NCBI GenBank assembly: GCA_023376005.1
Contig: CM042150.1
Span: forward strand, 72,766,015-72,830,014
Length of the DNA: 64,000 bases
Source: Doryteuthis pealeii
Taxonomy: Eukaryota; Mollusca; Cephalopoda; Myopsida; Loliginidae
Direction: 5' to 3'
Shown here: one piece after another, positions 47,878 to 61,456 of the stretch
How the letters are laid out: each line of letters starts with the position of its first letter
How positions within the stretch are numbered: position 1 is the first letter of the stretch
The notes under the pieces: generated by a model
Databases searched by the model: none
Seen by the model: only the letters and a program-made list of their open reading frames with translations
What the model was told of the DNA's origin: nothing
Position numbers and translations under genes: made by a program

Positions 47878-49428
47878 TACAATGCATTTCAAATTATTAA
47901 CAAAGTGACACTTTTCCATCCGATTCAAAACCTACATGTTAGAATTTAACAAAATTATCGGAGAATGATAACAACACTTACTTCATAAAAATTATAAGGT
48001 TCTAAAAAAAGGAACTGAAGTTACGGTCATTTACCTAATATACTTAAATTATTAAGGAGTCAAATTATTAGCGAAGTGTAATAAAAACACATGTAAAAAG
48101 AAAATAACACTTTAATTGCTTCATTTACAGATTTTTAGGGGTACATGCAGTTACTAAGATGAAATTAAATTGAAATAAAAAAGCAAATAGAGTTAAAAAA
48201 AAAGGATAGTGAACTGGTTAATATGAAATATGTGATCCCTTTTTTTTTTAAATTACGTGGAAAAGGCCTTGGTCCATTGAGCATGTCAATTTCTGGATTT
48301 CCTCTTATATAATTTCACATGATATGTTTAATATTTTCTGCCATGAGTCATCCTTGCTTTTAAATCAGTATCCATTCTCATAAACACATGTCAGAACGCT
48401 GTACAAGTTTGCAATTGGGTTTCTGGAGAATTGGTCAGCCAATTGATATTCTGAGGTCCACAGAAATTTAATTTTTGCAGATACTCCATAGTTTTATATA
48501 CTGAATGTGAAGGAGCATTATCTTGCATAAATATGATGGTTCTCCTGAAAGTGATTCTTTTAGTCAAGATTCCAGGTTCTCTTTGAGGAAGGCTATATAA
48601 ACATCTGTAGTTATTTTCATACAGTCAGCCACTCTCCATGGACCAACCATGATACCTACAATAATACTAGCCCAAATCATAATACCTCCTCCTTGTTGGT
48701 GCCTCAAGCTTTGATGACAATCTCATTCATTTACGACCCAACTTTTGCTTCAACCATCAGGGCTATCATGTGTTGCACGAGTTTCATCCATGAACAAAAC
48801 CTTTGAGAAATCAACCTTCATATTCTCCTTTGCCCATTTAAAATGCATTTGTATGTGTACTTTTGTCAATTGAGGTTTTATCACTGATCTCACTGATGTC
48901 CCAACATTTTCTAAAAGACTATATCAAGTACTTCTGGACACTGTTGCTTCTTCAGTGCTCCTGAAAAGTGCTCCACTGGTCAGGCCAGGGTTATTTACAG
49001 CTTCAAGTTTCATTCTTGACAAAGAACATTGGAAAATAACCTTGTGACCCCTATCAGCCCTCTTACAGACCTTCATAGGAACTGCAACATATATCTTATT
49101 ACAGTTTGGTGATATCTTCCAATTATTTTGGATCTTTCTAATGTAGATTTGCCTTCAGAAAGTTTGGATGTAATAATATCTTTCTCAGAAAGGGTCAAGT
49201 CACATTTGTGACCCATAATTGCACAATTATAATGACACTCATTTTTAGCCTGCAACATTTCTATATTGTGTTAATATTGTTTCTTGTTGACCAGAACAAT
49301 ACAGTTTTTATACAGCCTACACATATATCTATTTTCATTATACTGTGAAAGTTTTGTTAAATTCTGACTGGTAGTCTTTGGAACAAATGAAAAAATGTCA
49401 TCTCATTAATAATTTGAAACACAGTGTA
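47878..49428 (-). mobile_element. Tc1-like DNA transposon remnant with about 50-bp terminal inverted repeats (upper copy)
   Basis: Copy of the element at 43,888-45,419 carried by the upper duplication unit. The same terminal repeats are at both ends. The transposase frame is somewhat less broken: near 49,073-49,258 the minus strand reads an N-terminal helix-turn-helix-like segment (MGHKCDLTLSEKDIITSKLS), and near 48,500 a DNAPSHS-like catalytic region. It is still a pseudogene. Confidence 0.7.
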
Positions 49429-49694
49429 TAGCCCAGTGATGAACATTTAATATCAGTAAATTCTTTAAAAAATTCTTATATGGTACCACTGACAATTAAC
49501 TTTTTAACTAGAACTCCTTTCAACAAAATTTCAGTTGATTTTTATTGCAATTCTTAGACAGACGGTCATTCTTTAGCTGTTAGTAAGCAATGCAACTCCG
49601 ACATAAAGAACTGACTTTCAGCAAGATTGAACCACTTATTCCTTTTATTCAGGAAATCTTTCTTAAAAAAAACAACTGCCTTAGTGATTCATTT

Positions 49695-52396
49695 CAATAA
49701 ACATGTATACTTTAAGTTTTTAAATCATCAAATGTTCATTAAAAGAAAACTATACAAAATTAAAACTATGAAATATTTCCTTTAATGTAAGTTGCTAAGT
49801 AACAATTATATTAATACTACTTTTGTGAATTGTACATATGTTTATCTTATAGTTTTATACCCTAGACACTGAACAAATATGATGTGGCAGCAGCTTTTTC
49901 TTGCACTTCTCAGATGGTAAATTCCTTTTCTAAAAGGTCAGAACAGGTCAGTAGCAGTTTTTCAGTCTGCAAACATGATACTTAACATGGTAATACTTCC
50001 TTTTAATTCTCTTTTAGTCAACTTTTTTGGAAACAGCAACAACAAAAAAATTGCTTTATGGCCTTCTTTGGAGTAGATACAGAAGTTGCTTCATAAATAG
50101 ATCTCAAAATTTTATTTCACTTATCATTAGATAAATAATTTTCTAGAAAATATTTCCAATTAGAATAAAATCAGCTATAAAATAAAATGAATAAAACTAG
50201 CTGAAGTAATTGTCTATTTTAAGTTCAAAAATTGGACCACAGACATGGAGACTAACTAATCTAAGCCCCCCCCCCCAAAAAAAAATCTACTTATTTTAAT
50301 TTTATAAACAATGTCTATTTTACAATCTTTGCTGTCAAAAAATTATACACTAATTGTTACTATAAAAGATAAATCTGTATAATTAAGAGATTTACCAATT
50401 ATATTTAAAAAAATATAATCTTGATATATTGTTCTGTGAATTTTTTCAAAGTTTTCTAGTCAAATATTTTAAATTTAAGTGAGTAACACTGAGTAAAGAT
50501 TTATTGATTTAAATATTCTTTTATTTTTTGTAGAGATTTATGCTAGTCTAAACTAAGTAATAATACTATGCAATTATTTTTCATCTCCAATTTAAAGAGC
50601 TATCTATAAACCTAATTATAAATTACAATTTCAGAGTAGCATTATACTTGTGTGCGAAAAAAGAAAAAAGAAAAGAAAAAAAAAAAAAAAAAAAAAAACT
50701 CCACATTTTTGCTATATTATAGTAACAAACCAATAAATATACAGAATTTAGATCCATATTAAATGGAATATTTGAAACCAAATTTTAACTTTGAATTAAT
50801 TGGAACTAAAATCTAACAAAATTATTTGAAATGTAAGAACAGATTAAAAACAAAACATCTACTTGTTAATTTGAGTTAAGGTCATTCTACCAGAAACAGA
50901 CATGAAACAATACACGTTTGAAAATAAAGATGCAATATATTTTGTGTAGTGAGAGTCAAGGGGCAATTTTAAGGTAAAAGAGTAAAGTATCACATAGGGA
51001 AGTTTGGAAGGTAGATATGTTGTTCATTTTTCTTTCCTTTTTAGATTTTCTAGAAAAACGTGTAATGGATTTATAATGTTTTCTCTGTTTCCCTGTAACA
51101 GACAAACCAATGAGAAACCATCAAACAAATAAAGTGAATTTGGTGTTTTTAAAATTGGCAGTGATGAACTGGCCTCTAAAAAAAACCCAAGAAAACAACA
51201 AACAAACAACTATATTAGATAAGAGGATAAATATACTATTGATTTTTTAGATACAAATTTGTGATTGCATTGTACTTTTTCTACTAGATTTTTAAAAAAT
51301 CCAAAGTATTTCTTCTTCAATCATAATAATGCAGGTTTTGGCTAGCTAAGACAATCTAAAAGCAACATGGATGAAAAAGAAAAAAAAGAAAATAAAGAAA
51401 ACAATGTTATAATTAGGTAAATATTATTCTAAACTTTTATGGCTGTCATTTAAATATATCATGTGACTTTATTTTCATGTTTGGCCCTTAGAATAACCAC
51501 AACTCATGGTTTTTGATTATTTCCAATAAAAACCTGTTTTTAGAATGTTTACAATTCTGATTTTCCTATAATGAGTGTAAAAGGTCACAATAATTCTATA
51601 GCCAATGTTATGGGTAAGCCAATTTCTTGAAAAGAATTGTTCTAAAATGAGAGTAGAGTCTTTATTCTCCTTGTATTTAATAAGTAGAAAATTTATGGTT
51701 GGATTTTGCATCTATTGTTAGAGACAATGTTGGTTGGCTTTAGAGGATCAATTGAGAGAAAGAACAATGGTTGCCAACAAAATCTCAAATGAAAAATGCA
51801 AAAATGGTTTGACACTATAAACATTTTTCATCTTTCCCTGTGTAATCAAATGAATATAATAAGATTAAATTTGCTGTTTGGGCTTTGAAGATGACCTTTT
51901 CTTGTGGTTTGTCCTTTTGAATAATGGATTTCTATTTGTTTGGTCTTTTTTGATGTTGTAATCATGAAAAAAGAAGAAAGCCTTTGACTTTGCAGTGTCA
52001 TGTACATTTTGTCAGCTTAACAACTGTATATTTTGTTTTTACATATTGTACACAGCATTGTTATTTGTAGAAAAAAGGTTTTGTTTTTTTTAATCTCAAA
52101 TGTCAAGTGGGAAAGTAAAGTGGGATAATAATCCTTCTGGCCCAGTTACTGATAAATACTTTTTTGGACACAACAAGTTATTGGATAAAAATTATAAAGA
52201 AACTATTTTACATCCCAAACAAGTTAAAATAAAAAAAAATATGCTTACATGTATTTAAATTAAAATTTTGATATTATTAAATTTATTTATTAGTGCAGAC
52301 ACTGGGTGCCATCTTGACGGTTTACCAAGAGTGATGGCCTAAAGGGACAGATGATTACCCCCCTCACCTGCATTAATTTAATTTTCCAGAGGACAG
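49695..52396. other. Intronic or upstream sequence, nothing recognised
   Basis: AT-rich, with a C-run near 50,266-50,275 and poly-A near 50,663-50,698. No exon fitting the phase of the PALS1-like gene is found. Confidence 0.4.
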
Positions 52397-52642
52397 GCCG
52401 GTTTAACTAAGGCAGTAAAGAGACCGCCTAGGAATCACAAGGTTTCAGGATTGATACCAGCCCTCACCAACTTAGGGTATAAGTAGCACAGGAATCTGTG
52501 CAGTAAAGTGAGGTGCTGATTGTAGGTGTGGCGCTCCATCTCAGATATTAAAATAATCTCCATGGTCTAGTGCTTGTGAAAGGAATAGACTCCCTTGTTG
52601 TTTGGCTGATACTGACATTAAGCCGTCCCACTGACTTTTTAA
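52397..52642 (+). repeat. tRNA-derived SINE, family 1, degraded head
   Basis: Same body as 25,839-26,092 (GTAAAGTGAGGTGCTGATTGTAG..., TGGCGCTCCATCTCAGAT, GGCTGATACTGACATTAAG). The tRNA-like head is worn: GTTTAACTAAGGCAGTAAAG replaces the A box. Confidence 0.85.
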
Positions 52643-55033
52643 CGTCTCATAGGAATAGCCTTGTAGGAAATTTTCCATACAGATTGAACTAAATTTAGTA
52701 CTTTGCTGTAGTAATAGTATTAGTATTAGTATTGCTTTAAAAATTAGCAGTAGAAACTACAATAATGTGCCAGTGAGGAAGGGTTTTGATGTTTCTTTTA
52801 GCCTCATACTTTTAGTTACATACAAAAAATTAAATATGCAAATATGTTTTATTACAGTATATTTATATCAAATGTATTAATTGCATATGATTTTTTGCCA
52901 AGATTTCTAATAGTTTCAGTGTTATTTAGAATAATTTTTCTTTGGTTTGTACTAATCAGATGTTTAATTGTATATGAAAATCTTTCTAACATTGAACACT
53001 TCCTTTAACTATAAAACCTTTTTATTTTAGGTCATGCTTCTTAGTTAGTCAGTCAGTATACCGTTGGTTTGAACAACAGCAACTGGCTAAGCACAACTCA
53101 ACCAGTGCCCAATACAGCTGGTATTTATGGAAATCAAGAATAGTCCAATTCATGTATTTGGGTGATTCCATTCCTTGAGTCCTGATTTGGCTGCTTGGTT
53201 TATATGATGTTATGAGGCTTCATAAATACTCTGGCATTTTGCAGTAGTATTGCAACAAGATTAGATTTGTATTCAGTTACGACTACTTGTTGCCTTGTCT
53301 TACCAATTCGACGGTAAATGGAACTTAGTATGATTATTTTACAGCTTCCTGATTATTTAAATATTAATAGAGAAAATTCCATCAGAAATGGCATAAGCAA
53401 AACAAAATGTCTGAAAATTGATTTGTGAGGAAACAATTTGAAGAATCTTGTTAATTATATTTATCATTATTTTAATTTTATGTCTTCCCTTCTAATAATT
53501 CATTTATGTAGAATCCATAAGTGAGTTTTAATAGAAATGGATGTGGCAAAATTTACTAAATCTGTTTTTACTCTTCAAACTGACTTGTAATATTTCATCT
53601 AAAAAGATTTCATTGATGATTCATGTGATTTTCAAGAATCTTTTTGTTAATCAATCTTCATTTATTTATTTATTTTTTTTCAGTGAAACAAAATCTTTTT
53701 GGCTTTTCATTTGGTCATGAGCCAATGAAAAGCAAAAGAAAAAATTTCAGGCTAAAAACACATCTGAAATTTAACCCCTATTACCATATTACCAATATCC
53801 ACCATTGACATTGTGGAACAGCATACTTTTGAAGCAACTGTCATATAAGCATGGCATTTAGGCTGGTTCATTGCTTGTAATAATATATAATCAATGGTGA
53901 TAAATTTTATAGCTGAAAACCTGCTCTATTTAACATTGTTACTGTGCTCTTTTGTATCTATTGAAATTTCCATAGCAATAAATAGGAGACATTATTTTTG
54001 GAGCATCTTTAATAAATAAAACAAGCTGAATAAAGGAAATACAAAGGGGTAAGAATTACTGTCAATTAACCATGATTTCATATTAAATCATTTAGGTTTA
54101 TCTAAAATGAAGTTTTCTTCTTTGTTGAATTGTCAACCTATCTATTGACACATGTGTATAAAAGTTTATATCTGAAATGTTTTCCCAAAATTTGTTTATA
54201 TATCACAAAGAACAAGAATTTCTGCACTAGAAACCTTATGTCATGCATGTCTTTTAAGAAGATAGCATGATTAAACACAGATTCTGCTCAAGGTCACATC
54301 ATAGAGATTCTTTAATAAGCTGGAGAAAATTGCCATGCTCTTTGTCAAAGGGCAAGTAAGAATGGATGTTGATAATTCACTCTTTTGTACAATCCTATAT
54401 AAATAAATAAATAAATAAAAGGAAACCATATTTATATATATATACACATACACACAAGTGTTTAGGGAGAGAAGCAAAAGTAATGAAGGACTAATAGGCT
54501 TTCTTTCTGTCTTCTTTATTGCTGGGAATTATTTTCTTTTGATAATGAAAGTAGGATGCAATAAAGTCTGTTATGCCAATGAAGAAACAATTTTTTAAAA
54601 ATCAATCTGGCTGCAAGAAAGTTCTAGAAATCATTGTGGTTCTCTGATTCAACTGAATAGAATTAGATTCCTGTGGATTCTGATCTATTTACCTAGGTTT
54701 CTTTGAAATACACTCACAACTTGCTGCACAAAAATGATTATGTCTTTTTCTATATTGTGAATCTTAAATGTAGAAATAAACAAATAAGCAAAACAAGGAA
54801 TTCAAATAAAGAGAACAGATCATAAAACTATTCTTTGTTTACTACTAAAATCTGCACAAAGAACAAGATTTTTATAAAAGAAATTCATGGGATTATAGAT
54901 TGTGTCTTTCCTTACTACTGTTTGGAAGCATTCCTTAGATTAAGAATTGTCAATTTTTTTTCTTTACGCCTATTACATTCACCCTAATTTCAATTGTATC
55001 CCTCTCTTGCAAATCTCAGATCCTGATCAAGAG

Positions 55034-55122
<89 letters not shown>

Positions 55123-56261
55123 GAGAAAACAATAGAAATTTGGATAAAAGAAATACTACTTAAAAAACTATCTTTACATCTAAAGTCTTTTTGTATCTTT
55201 CTTTTACACAGGTATTGGACATTGAATTTAATTAATTTACTTTTGTCTAAAATGTAATTGATACAAATAATCATTTGAAACTGACAAGAAATATTGTAAT
55301 CATAAAGTCAATAGTAATTTCATTTCTTTTTCATGCATGTAACCAACACTAAAGTTATAACTATCAAATACATTTTGAAATTTTTAGTTGGTACTAAATA
55401 AAATAAAAAACTTAATGAACAGTAAACTTGTAAAAATAATACCAATACTAACATGGTTGAAATCAAGTTATATGAGCCAACAAATAATAAATAACTGAAT
55501 TAATATTCCTTTTTGTAAGTATTATTCCAACTAATTTGCCAAAACATTTTTATTCAAAATAGTTCATACGCATATTCTAGTCATGCATGAACTACATTAT
55601 ACACAAAATAAATATTTACTAAATAAGGCCAAGAAAAATGAAAATACTTAGAGGAATTCTCTGCAAGACAAATAGAAAAAGAAATCAATTCTAAAATTTT
55701 GAAAAATATAATACTTTATTATCATGCAGAACACAGTCAAAATATTGCAGTCAGTCTGTCTGGAAAAAAAATAAAAGACTAGAAACAAAACTTTGGCAAA
55801 CTTTATTGAGTCTAAAGAATTTAAATTCTATATTGGTAAGAGAAGTGTAATAATCCATTGAAATGTCAAATATAAACAATGACATTCAAGTCATTGAAGA
55901 GTCACAACATGATTTAAAACTTTATTAAAACAACAAATATTGCATTCAATTTATCTCTTAGCAGTCATAGGTTGTTGTTTTTGACTATTTTAAGAATTAA
56001 AACATTTAATAAAACCTGAGACAACACTTACTATATAGCTGTTACATTTAATGCATTCAATTTATATATAAACATTGGACATAGGTAATATTTCTTTATA
56101 AATATTAAAAGATGAGATAACTCATAAGATGCTCAGTTCTCTCATAGTTCCTTTTAAGAGGCAACTCAAGCATCAGTGAATGACTCCTGCCCTCTTTAAG
56201 TGTTATGTAGAGGTGCAGCTGAGTGATATACTCATATTCTCAACTTACAATATAATGAGCA
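52643..56261. other. Intronic or upstream sequence, nothing recognised
   Basis: AT-rich. The less AT-rich stretch at 53,035-53,330 has no open frame with known motifs on either strand. Confidence 0.4.
55036..55119. repeat. (TA)n followed by (GA)n microsatellite
   Basis: TA run to about 55,090, then AG run. Open frames across it are artefacts. Confidence 0.95.
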
Positions 56262-56389
56262 TCATATCACGGTGTAATGGTTAGCAAGCTAGTCTTGTAG
56301 ATCGTTTACTACCAGATAGTGAGTTTAGTCCTCATTGGATACCCCATACTAGCAACCTTATGTCACATCCTACATGTAGTGAATGGTTG

Positions 56390-56392
<3 letters not shown>
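56262..56392 (+). repeat. tRNA-like SINE fragment, family 3
   Basis: Contains ACGGTGTAATGGTTAGCAAG, GTGAGTTTAGTCCTCATTGG, then CCCCATACTAGCAACCTTATGTCACA. It shares layout with 35,173-35,280 and is followed by a (TA)n run. Confidence 0.55.
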
Positions 56393-56426
<34 letters not shown>

Positions 56427-56904
56427 TCAACCACAGATGACTAGGACAGAGTAAATATAATACTTTCATATAAACTGTTTGAATATAAGGAAATCTATTA
56501 AATTGGTTAATGAACTTTAAAAATATTCCAAATCAAATAATTTTTAATAAAATAGGAATATTTTAAATATATTCCACTGTCAATTCAACTCATTCCAAAT
56601 GTAATATTTTATTTTACTTTCTATAAGAATATTTGTCAAATTTACCAAAAATAATTGCAAAATAATCCTCTTATAAATGCACAGTTAAAATTGTTGAATG
56701 TTTATGTCCTACAATAATAATATATTATTAATTCATGCTTTCCAACTACAAAATTAAAAGTGGAAAATATAATGAATAAAAACATTTTGCTTAACAACTG
56801 AATTTGTGAACATTTAAAAAATAACCCTTTGACATTTTAACTTAAAACCATTGTTTGTAATATATAAGAGAAAACAGTAACAATATGATTTGCAAGTATT
56901 TTAT

Positions 56905-57600
56905 TATATATACTAGCAAATATATGCACCCTCCGGGTGCAAGTATTTTAGTTAAATTTTATAATAAAATATCATATTAAATTAGAAAGGCTAATGAAAC
57001 TGAATAAGAATGTAGATAAAAAGATTTTGAACGGAGGGGGTATGATTGAAAAATAGAACAACTTTTAAACTAACTCTTCCATCATTTTCCGTTACTCCCG
57101 TCTTTCATTGGTAAATTTTCATAATTAAATTGTTTAGTTAAAATAGGAAGTAAAGAATAATATTACAGTTATTTCTTCTTGTTAAGGGATTTCTTTTAAG
57201 ATTTATTGAAGAGATTTTTGCTCATATTCAATAAATATATGCTTAGTATTATTGATTTCTAATTGTTTGGTTTTATCTTAATAAAACCAAACAATTAGAA
57301 ATCAATAATACTAAGCATATATTTATTAAAATCAATTTTTTAAGATCAATATGCAAATTAGCCTTCCCATTCACACTGTAAACCTCTATTTTGTTGTATA
57401 TATAAATACAATTGCATGTTATTAGTATGAAGATATGGTCAACAGTGTAAGTAATGTAAAACAAATTTATTAATAATTAAGATATAAATAAAAATAAAAT
57501 GATGGAGAATATGATGTAAATAACGAAAGGAATTGTGACTTGTATAGTAATATAGTTTCGGTTACAGACAGACAAACCCACAATCTCCATTATAATAGGA
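56905..57600. mobile_element. Possible non-autonomous element enclosing the palindrome
   Basis: The left edge reads TATACTAGCAAATATATGCA then CCCTCCGGGTGC, and the right edge reads ACAGACAGACAAACCCA then ATCTCCATTATAATAGGATA. These edge styles are common in short interspersed elements of many animals. The class is not identified and target duplications were not seen. Confidence 0.35.
57230..57327. repeat. Perfect 47-bp palindromic arms with a 4-nt loop
   Basis: 57,230-57,276 and 57,281-57,327 are exact inverse copies, with CTTA between them. The right arm continues into the repeat family seen at 18,049-18,300, so the left arm looks like a snap-back copy of the right arm. Confidence 0.92.
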
Positions 57601-57602
57601 TA

Positions 57603-57840
57603 GGAGTGGCCTATTATTAGAATCAGCCAAACATCGAGGGAGTCTATCCATTTTCATGAGTGCTAGACCAGGAAGATTGTTTTTGCATCTGAGGTGGAGC
57701 ACTGCACCTACCATCAGCTCCCCACTTTACCGCACAGATCCAACCTGTTCTACTCATGTGCTGAGTTGGCAAGGACTGGTAACAAACTCAGAACCTTATG
57801 GTTTCTAGGTGGATGCTCTACCAACTGACCTAAACCGGCC

Positions 57841-57841
<1 letters not shown>
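57603..57841 (-). repeat. tRNA-derived SINE, family 1
   Basis: Minus-strand copy. The head on the minus strand reads GGTTTAGGTCAGTTGGTAGAGC, followed by the family body (AGCTGATGGTAGGTGCAGTG, TCCACCTCAGATGC). It is immediately followed on the plus strand by a long (TA)n run. Confidence 0.85.

Positions 57842-57842
<1 letters not shown>

Positions 57843-57889
<47 letters not shown>
57843..57889. repeat. (TA)n microsatellite beside a SINE
   Basis: TA run directly after the head of the minus-strand SINE at 57,603-57,841. Confidence 0.95.
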
Positions 57890-57893
<4 letters not shown>

Positions 57894-60683
57894 CTTATAT
57901 AACTACAAATATATGACTGTTTAAATTAGGCAGAAAAAATTAAAATATGAAATAAGTGAATTAGAAAATTATAAATGATTATAGAGAATGTTTTGTAAGA
58001 AATTAGGGTTAAATATCATATGAACAATCTTGTTTCTGTAGGGAAAGATTGTTAACAGAATGAAAATGGAATCAATGAGCAAATTTAAACTCTGACAATT
58101 TACCCTAATTCCCTTTAGAATCCACTTCTTCAAGTTATGGGTAAAATAGGGTAGTTAGCACCTTTTAGCCCTGTAAAGCTGTCTATTTAGAATCCTTGCC
58201 TAATAAAAATTCAAAATGGCTACAGAAAATGACTGCATCCCGATAGATTATTTGAGAAATGGAGGCTAGAACATTGTATTTTACTGACAAAAACTTTTCA
58301 GAAAAAATAAAGAGAATTAATGTCCATAAACAAAATTAACTTTTAAATAAGTGAGAATTTGGCAATATATTTCAATATCTAATTGAAATAAATGTTTATT
58401 TCAATGAATCAAAGTTAAAAAAACCTATTGAGTCTACAGCAAAAATTAGCTAAATAGAAAGCTGTTTTAAAATATGAATTTTGTGTGAATATAAGGAATA
58501 TAATCATGACATCAGAATTTGCAGAAAAATCATAAATAACAAAAAATTAATGCCAGATTTTCTTAGGTGGGGAGGGTGGGAGGAAAAAAAATGAGGACCC
58601 CCCCCCCCCCAAAAAAAAAGAAGAAAAACGCAAAAGTATTTTTTATATGGCTTATTTTATTATTTAGAATGCCTCTTTCATACAATTTCAATTGTTTGTT
58701 TTTTAGTCCCTAAAAACAAAGAAAGATAATTTTCCTCTTTTTTTGTCTGTAACATTTAGGATTTTAGCTTATGATTATATGAACATAAATATATATTTGG
58801 TAAATGTGTAATGAATAAAAGAAATGTTTTTGAATTTCTATTAACTTGGATCTGGAAGATTAAAAAAATATGTACTTGAAATTTTCTGCTCCCACAATGA
58901 ATTGTGAACCTAAAGATTTACATTTTTATACTGAAGAAGTTAAAGAATACAGAGATGGGAAATTTTCTTAAACACATGACAGCACATCATCCAAAACATA
59001 CATGCTAGTTTGATAATAGTTAGTTGGCATGCTAGCACCAGAACAAATTCTGGAAGACAAGAAAACATGATTGCACAGAACACAACATAATCAGAGTTGA
59101 CATTATCAATCTTAACTTTCTGATAAACACTAATTGGCTATTGCAAGACCTTTTAATTAATAAGAATAGTTTATCTTTGTGAGAATGCAAATAGTTGTTG
59201 AAAATAAAGAAAAAAAATTATACTTGAAAAAGGTTATTGGTTGTTAAATCAAAATTCCTTAATAGTTATCTACACAAATATATAATTATATATCCACTGA
59301 AAAAATGGTATTTCATCTTAGAGAAGACTATATGCATAACAATTTAAAATTTAAGTTTGTAGATAAAATATTAACAAAGTAAAAAACTTGACATTCCTAA
59401 AGATAAAGATATAAAAATGAATTTTTCAAAGAAACTTCATATTTTTTGCAACAAATTATCAGGATCACAATGAAACTTGTGGCATGAGTTTTTTTACTAT
59501 CATGATACTTGAATCTACCAAAGTATAGATTTATAGAATCCCCTCTAAAAAAACAATAAAGTTTTAAATCACTTGATGTATAATTTTTGTTTCAAAGTAA
59601 AAGAATTAATATGATAACCTATTTATTCAAATTTAGTTCGATTCCACTTTTATCAGATTCAATTAAAATAATACTTCTGGATTGTGAATGTTTTTGTAAC
59701 CTGATGAAGAAAAAAATATTAATTCAAGATATATTTTAACTAAACTTGAAAATTTATATCACTCAATATTCTGACATGGTAGACCAACAGTTTGCACACA
59801 TCTTGTAGGCATGAAATGGTTCAATACTTACACATACATTCTTCCTTATGAATGAACTAATTGTCTTATACTCATTAAAAACAGACAAATAATGAAATAA
59901 AAATGTGATAAAATGTATTCTATTAAAAGTTTCTATTTCTTCATAGGGGTTAATGAAAAAGTGAAGAAAACAAACAAACAAAAAATCCTTAAAAAACTAG
60001 AGCCTAAAGTTCAAAACTCATTCAGCTACAAAGACAATTAATCTAAATGACATGATATACATCAATTTCATAATTGTCTTGGTTATTTAATCTTTTTGTA
60101 ATCATCTCTCTGATACAGCAGACTTTGTCATATTTTATAATCATTGACATAGGATGAACTCAAGCAATGTAATGAGTTTGCTTATTACAAATGTACCCTT
60201 ATCTTTTGTGTTCATAACATTTCAAACAGTAATTTTCTTGCCATCATCAAATAATAAAGCTGATTTCAAAGTCATAAGCAAAGCCATATTAGTGATGATT
60301 TAAACAAAATAGCCGTGATCTTATACTTATAAGCCTGACTTATCACACATGTCAACCAGACTTCATTTAAGTCACATCACAGATGATCAAGTCATTCTTA
60401 ATTAAAATGTTGTGAATTTCAAAGGTTGAATGTACACTCCAAATAAACAAACCTTGCCCAATTTTTACACTTCTATTAATTGATCAATTAAGGCAGAAAA
60501 AAAAACAACAAACAAACAAACATAAAATTTATAAAAAAAAAAACAAATGGAAGAAGACATTGATGGAAAATTGGGAATCTGAATAATTTAAAAAAGGTCA
60601 AAGGTGATGGCATCCAAGGGAATTTGTGAATTTTGGGATACAACATAAAGATCACGTCAGACTTTCAAGATGTTTGCACCTAC
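57890..60683. other. Intronic or upstream sequence, nothing recognised
   Basis: AT-rich, with a C-run followed by an A-run near 58,597-58,619. No SH3, PDZ or L27 text is seen. Confidence 0.4.
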
Positions 60684-60713
60684 CTTAAACCGTTGAGAAG
60701 AGATGAAGTACGT
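60684..60713 (-). CDS. Possible 30-nt cassette microexon upstream of the linker exon
   Basis: A candidate with a TTTCAG acceptor, 30 nt and a good GTAGGT donor. In the phase needed by the linker exon it reads R-TSSLLNGL-R joined to KEILG, with one base completing a codon before and two left over. Being 30 nt, it could be included or skipped without breaking frame. The position would be just after the SH3 domain, where the family has variable sequence. Against it: it is 14 kb away, has no conserved motif, and the stretch GAAGAGATGAAG...TGAAACATTG resembles a repeat motif seen elsewhere in this window. Treat as a hypothesis. Confidence 0.3.
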
Positions 60714-61378
60714 CTGAAACATTGTGGAAACATAAAAGCTTTATTGCCAAGATGGTAGTAAAATCTCACAGAATTTAGAAAAGAATTTCCCATTTGACTC
60801 TTTTTCAATGGTAGACTTGATATGATTTCCTCAGAGGAATAAAGGATCAAATATCAAATCATCACACTTAAATGTTTTGAAATTTGAGGCTAATGTAACA
60901 AAAACCCTGGATACTAAAATTCCTTATATAAAAAAGTGTAGTATTTGTATATAACCTACAAACATCCTCTCATATACTTTAAATAATCTTTAGACTTATC
61001 ATAATACCTAATATAATATAAATTCTATGTAAATATTTGTTAGACTGTAGAAAAAAAATCAGCAGGAAATTGTCATCTGAAGCAAAAAAAAAGATGCTAC
61101 TAGTTTGAGACTGAGACAATTATCATATAAAATTATTTGTGTACATTCTATAGAAACAAGAGATTTGTGAAATATTGTTAAAAAAACCACCAAAAATATA
61201 ATTTGTATTAGAACATTTTTAGGTGAAAAACACCTTGATTTTAAAAATCAACTAATCATCATTAAAGTTTTATAGTAGTTATTTAATAAAGGATAAATTT
61301 AGTTTTAAATAAATTTTCACATCTAAATTTTTATAGGAAAAACAAAACAAAATGTACACACAAAACAAACATGATGTT

Positions 61379-61379
<1 letters not shown>

Positions 61380-61454
<75 letters not shown>
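61380..61454. repeat. (GA)n microsatellite
   Basis: AG run with one AGAAGAG interruption near the start. Confidence 0.95.

Positions 61455-61456
<2 letters not shown>

Larger units (their letters stand above)
45683..49694. repeat. 4-kb direct tandem segmental duplication, upper unit
   Basis: Second unit of the duplication. It reads better in the transposase part: several one-base losses and gains of the lower unit are absent here, for example around 48,775-48,850. It also has small insertions missing below, such as near 48,066 and 48,127. The right edge ends in GTGATTCATTT, after which the sequence becomes unique. Confidence 0.95.

Noticed and set aside
53035..53330. Possible exon cluster in a less AT-rich stretch
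   Set aside because: No open frame with splice sites or motifs on either strand.
54947..55274. Open frames across TA/GA arrays here and at 61.3 kb
   Set aside because: Translations are Tyr-Ile or Ser-Leu runs from microsatellites.
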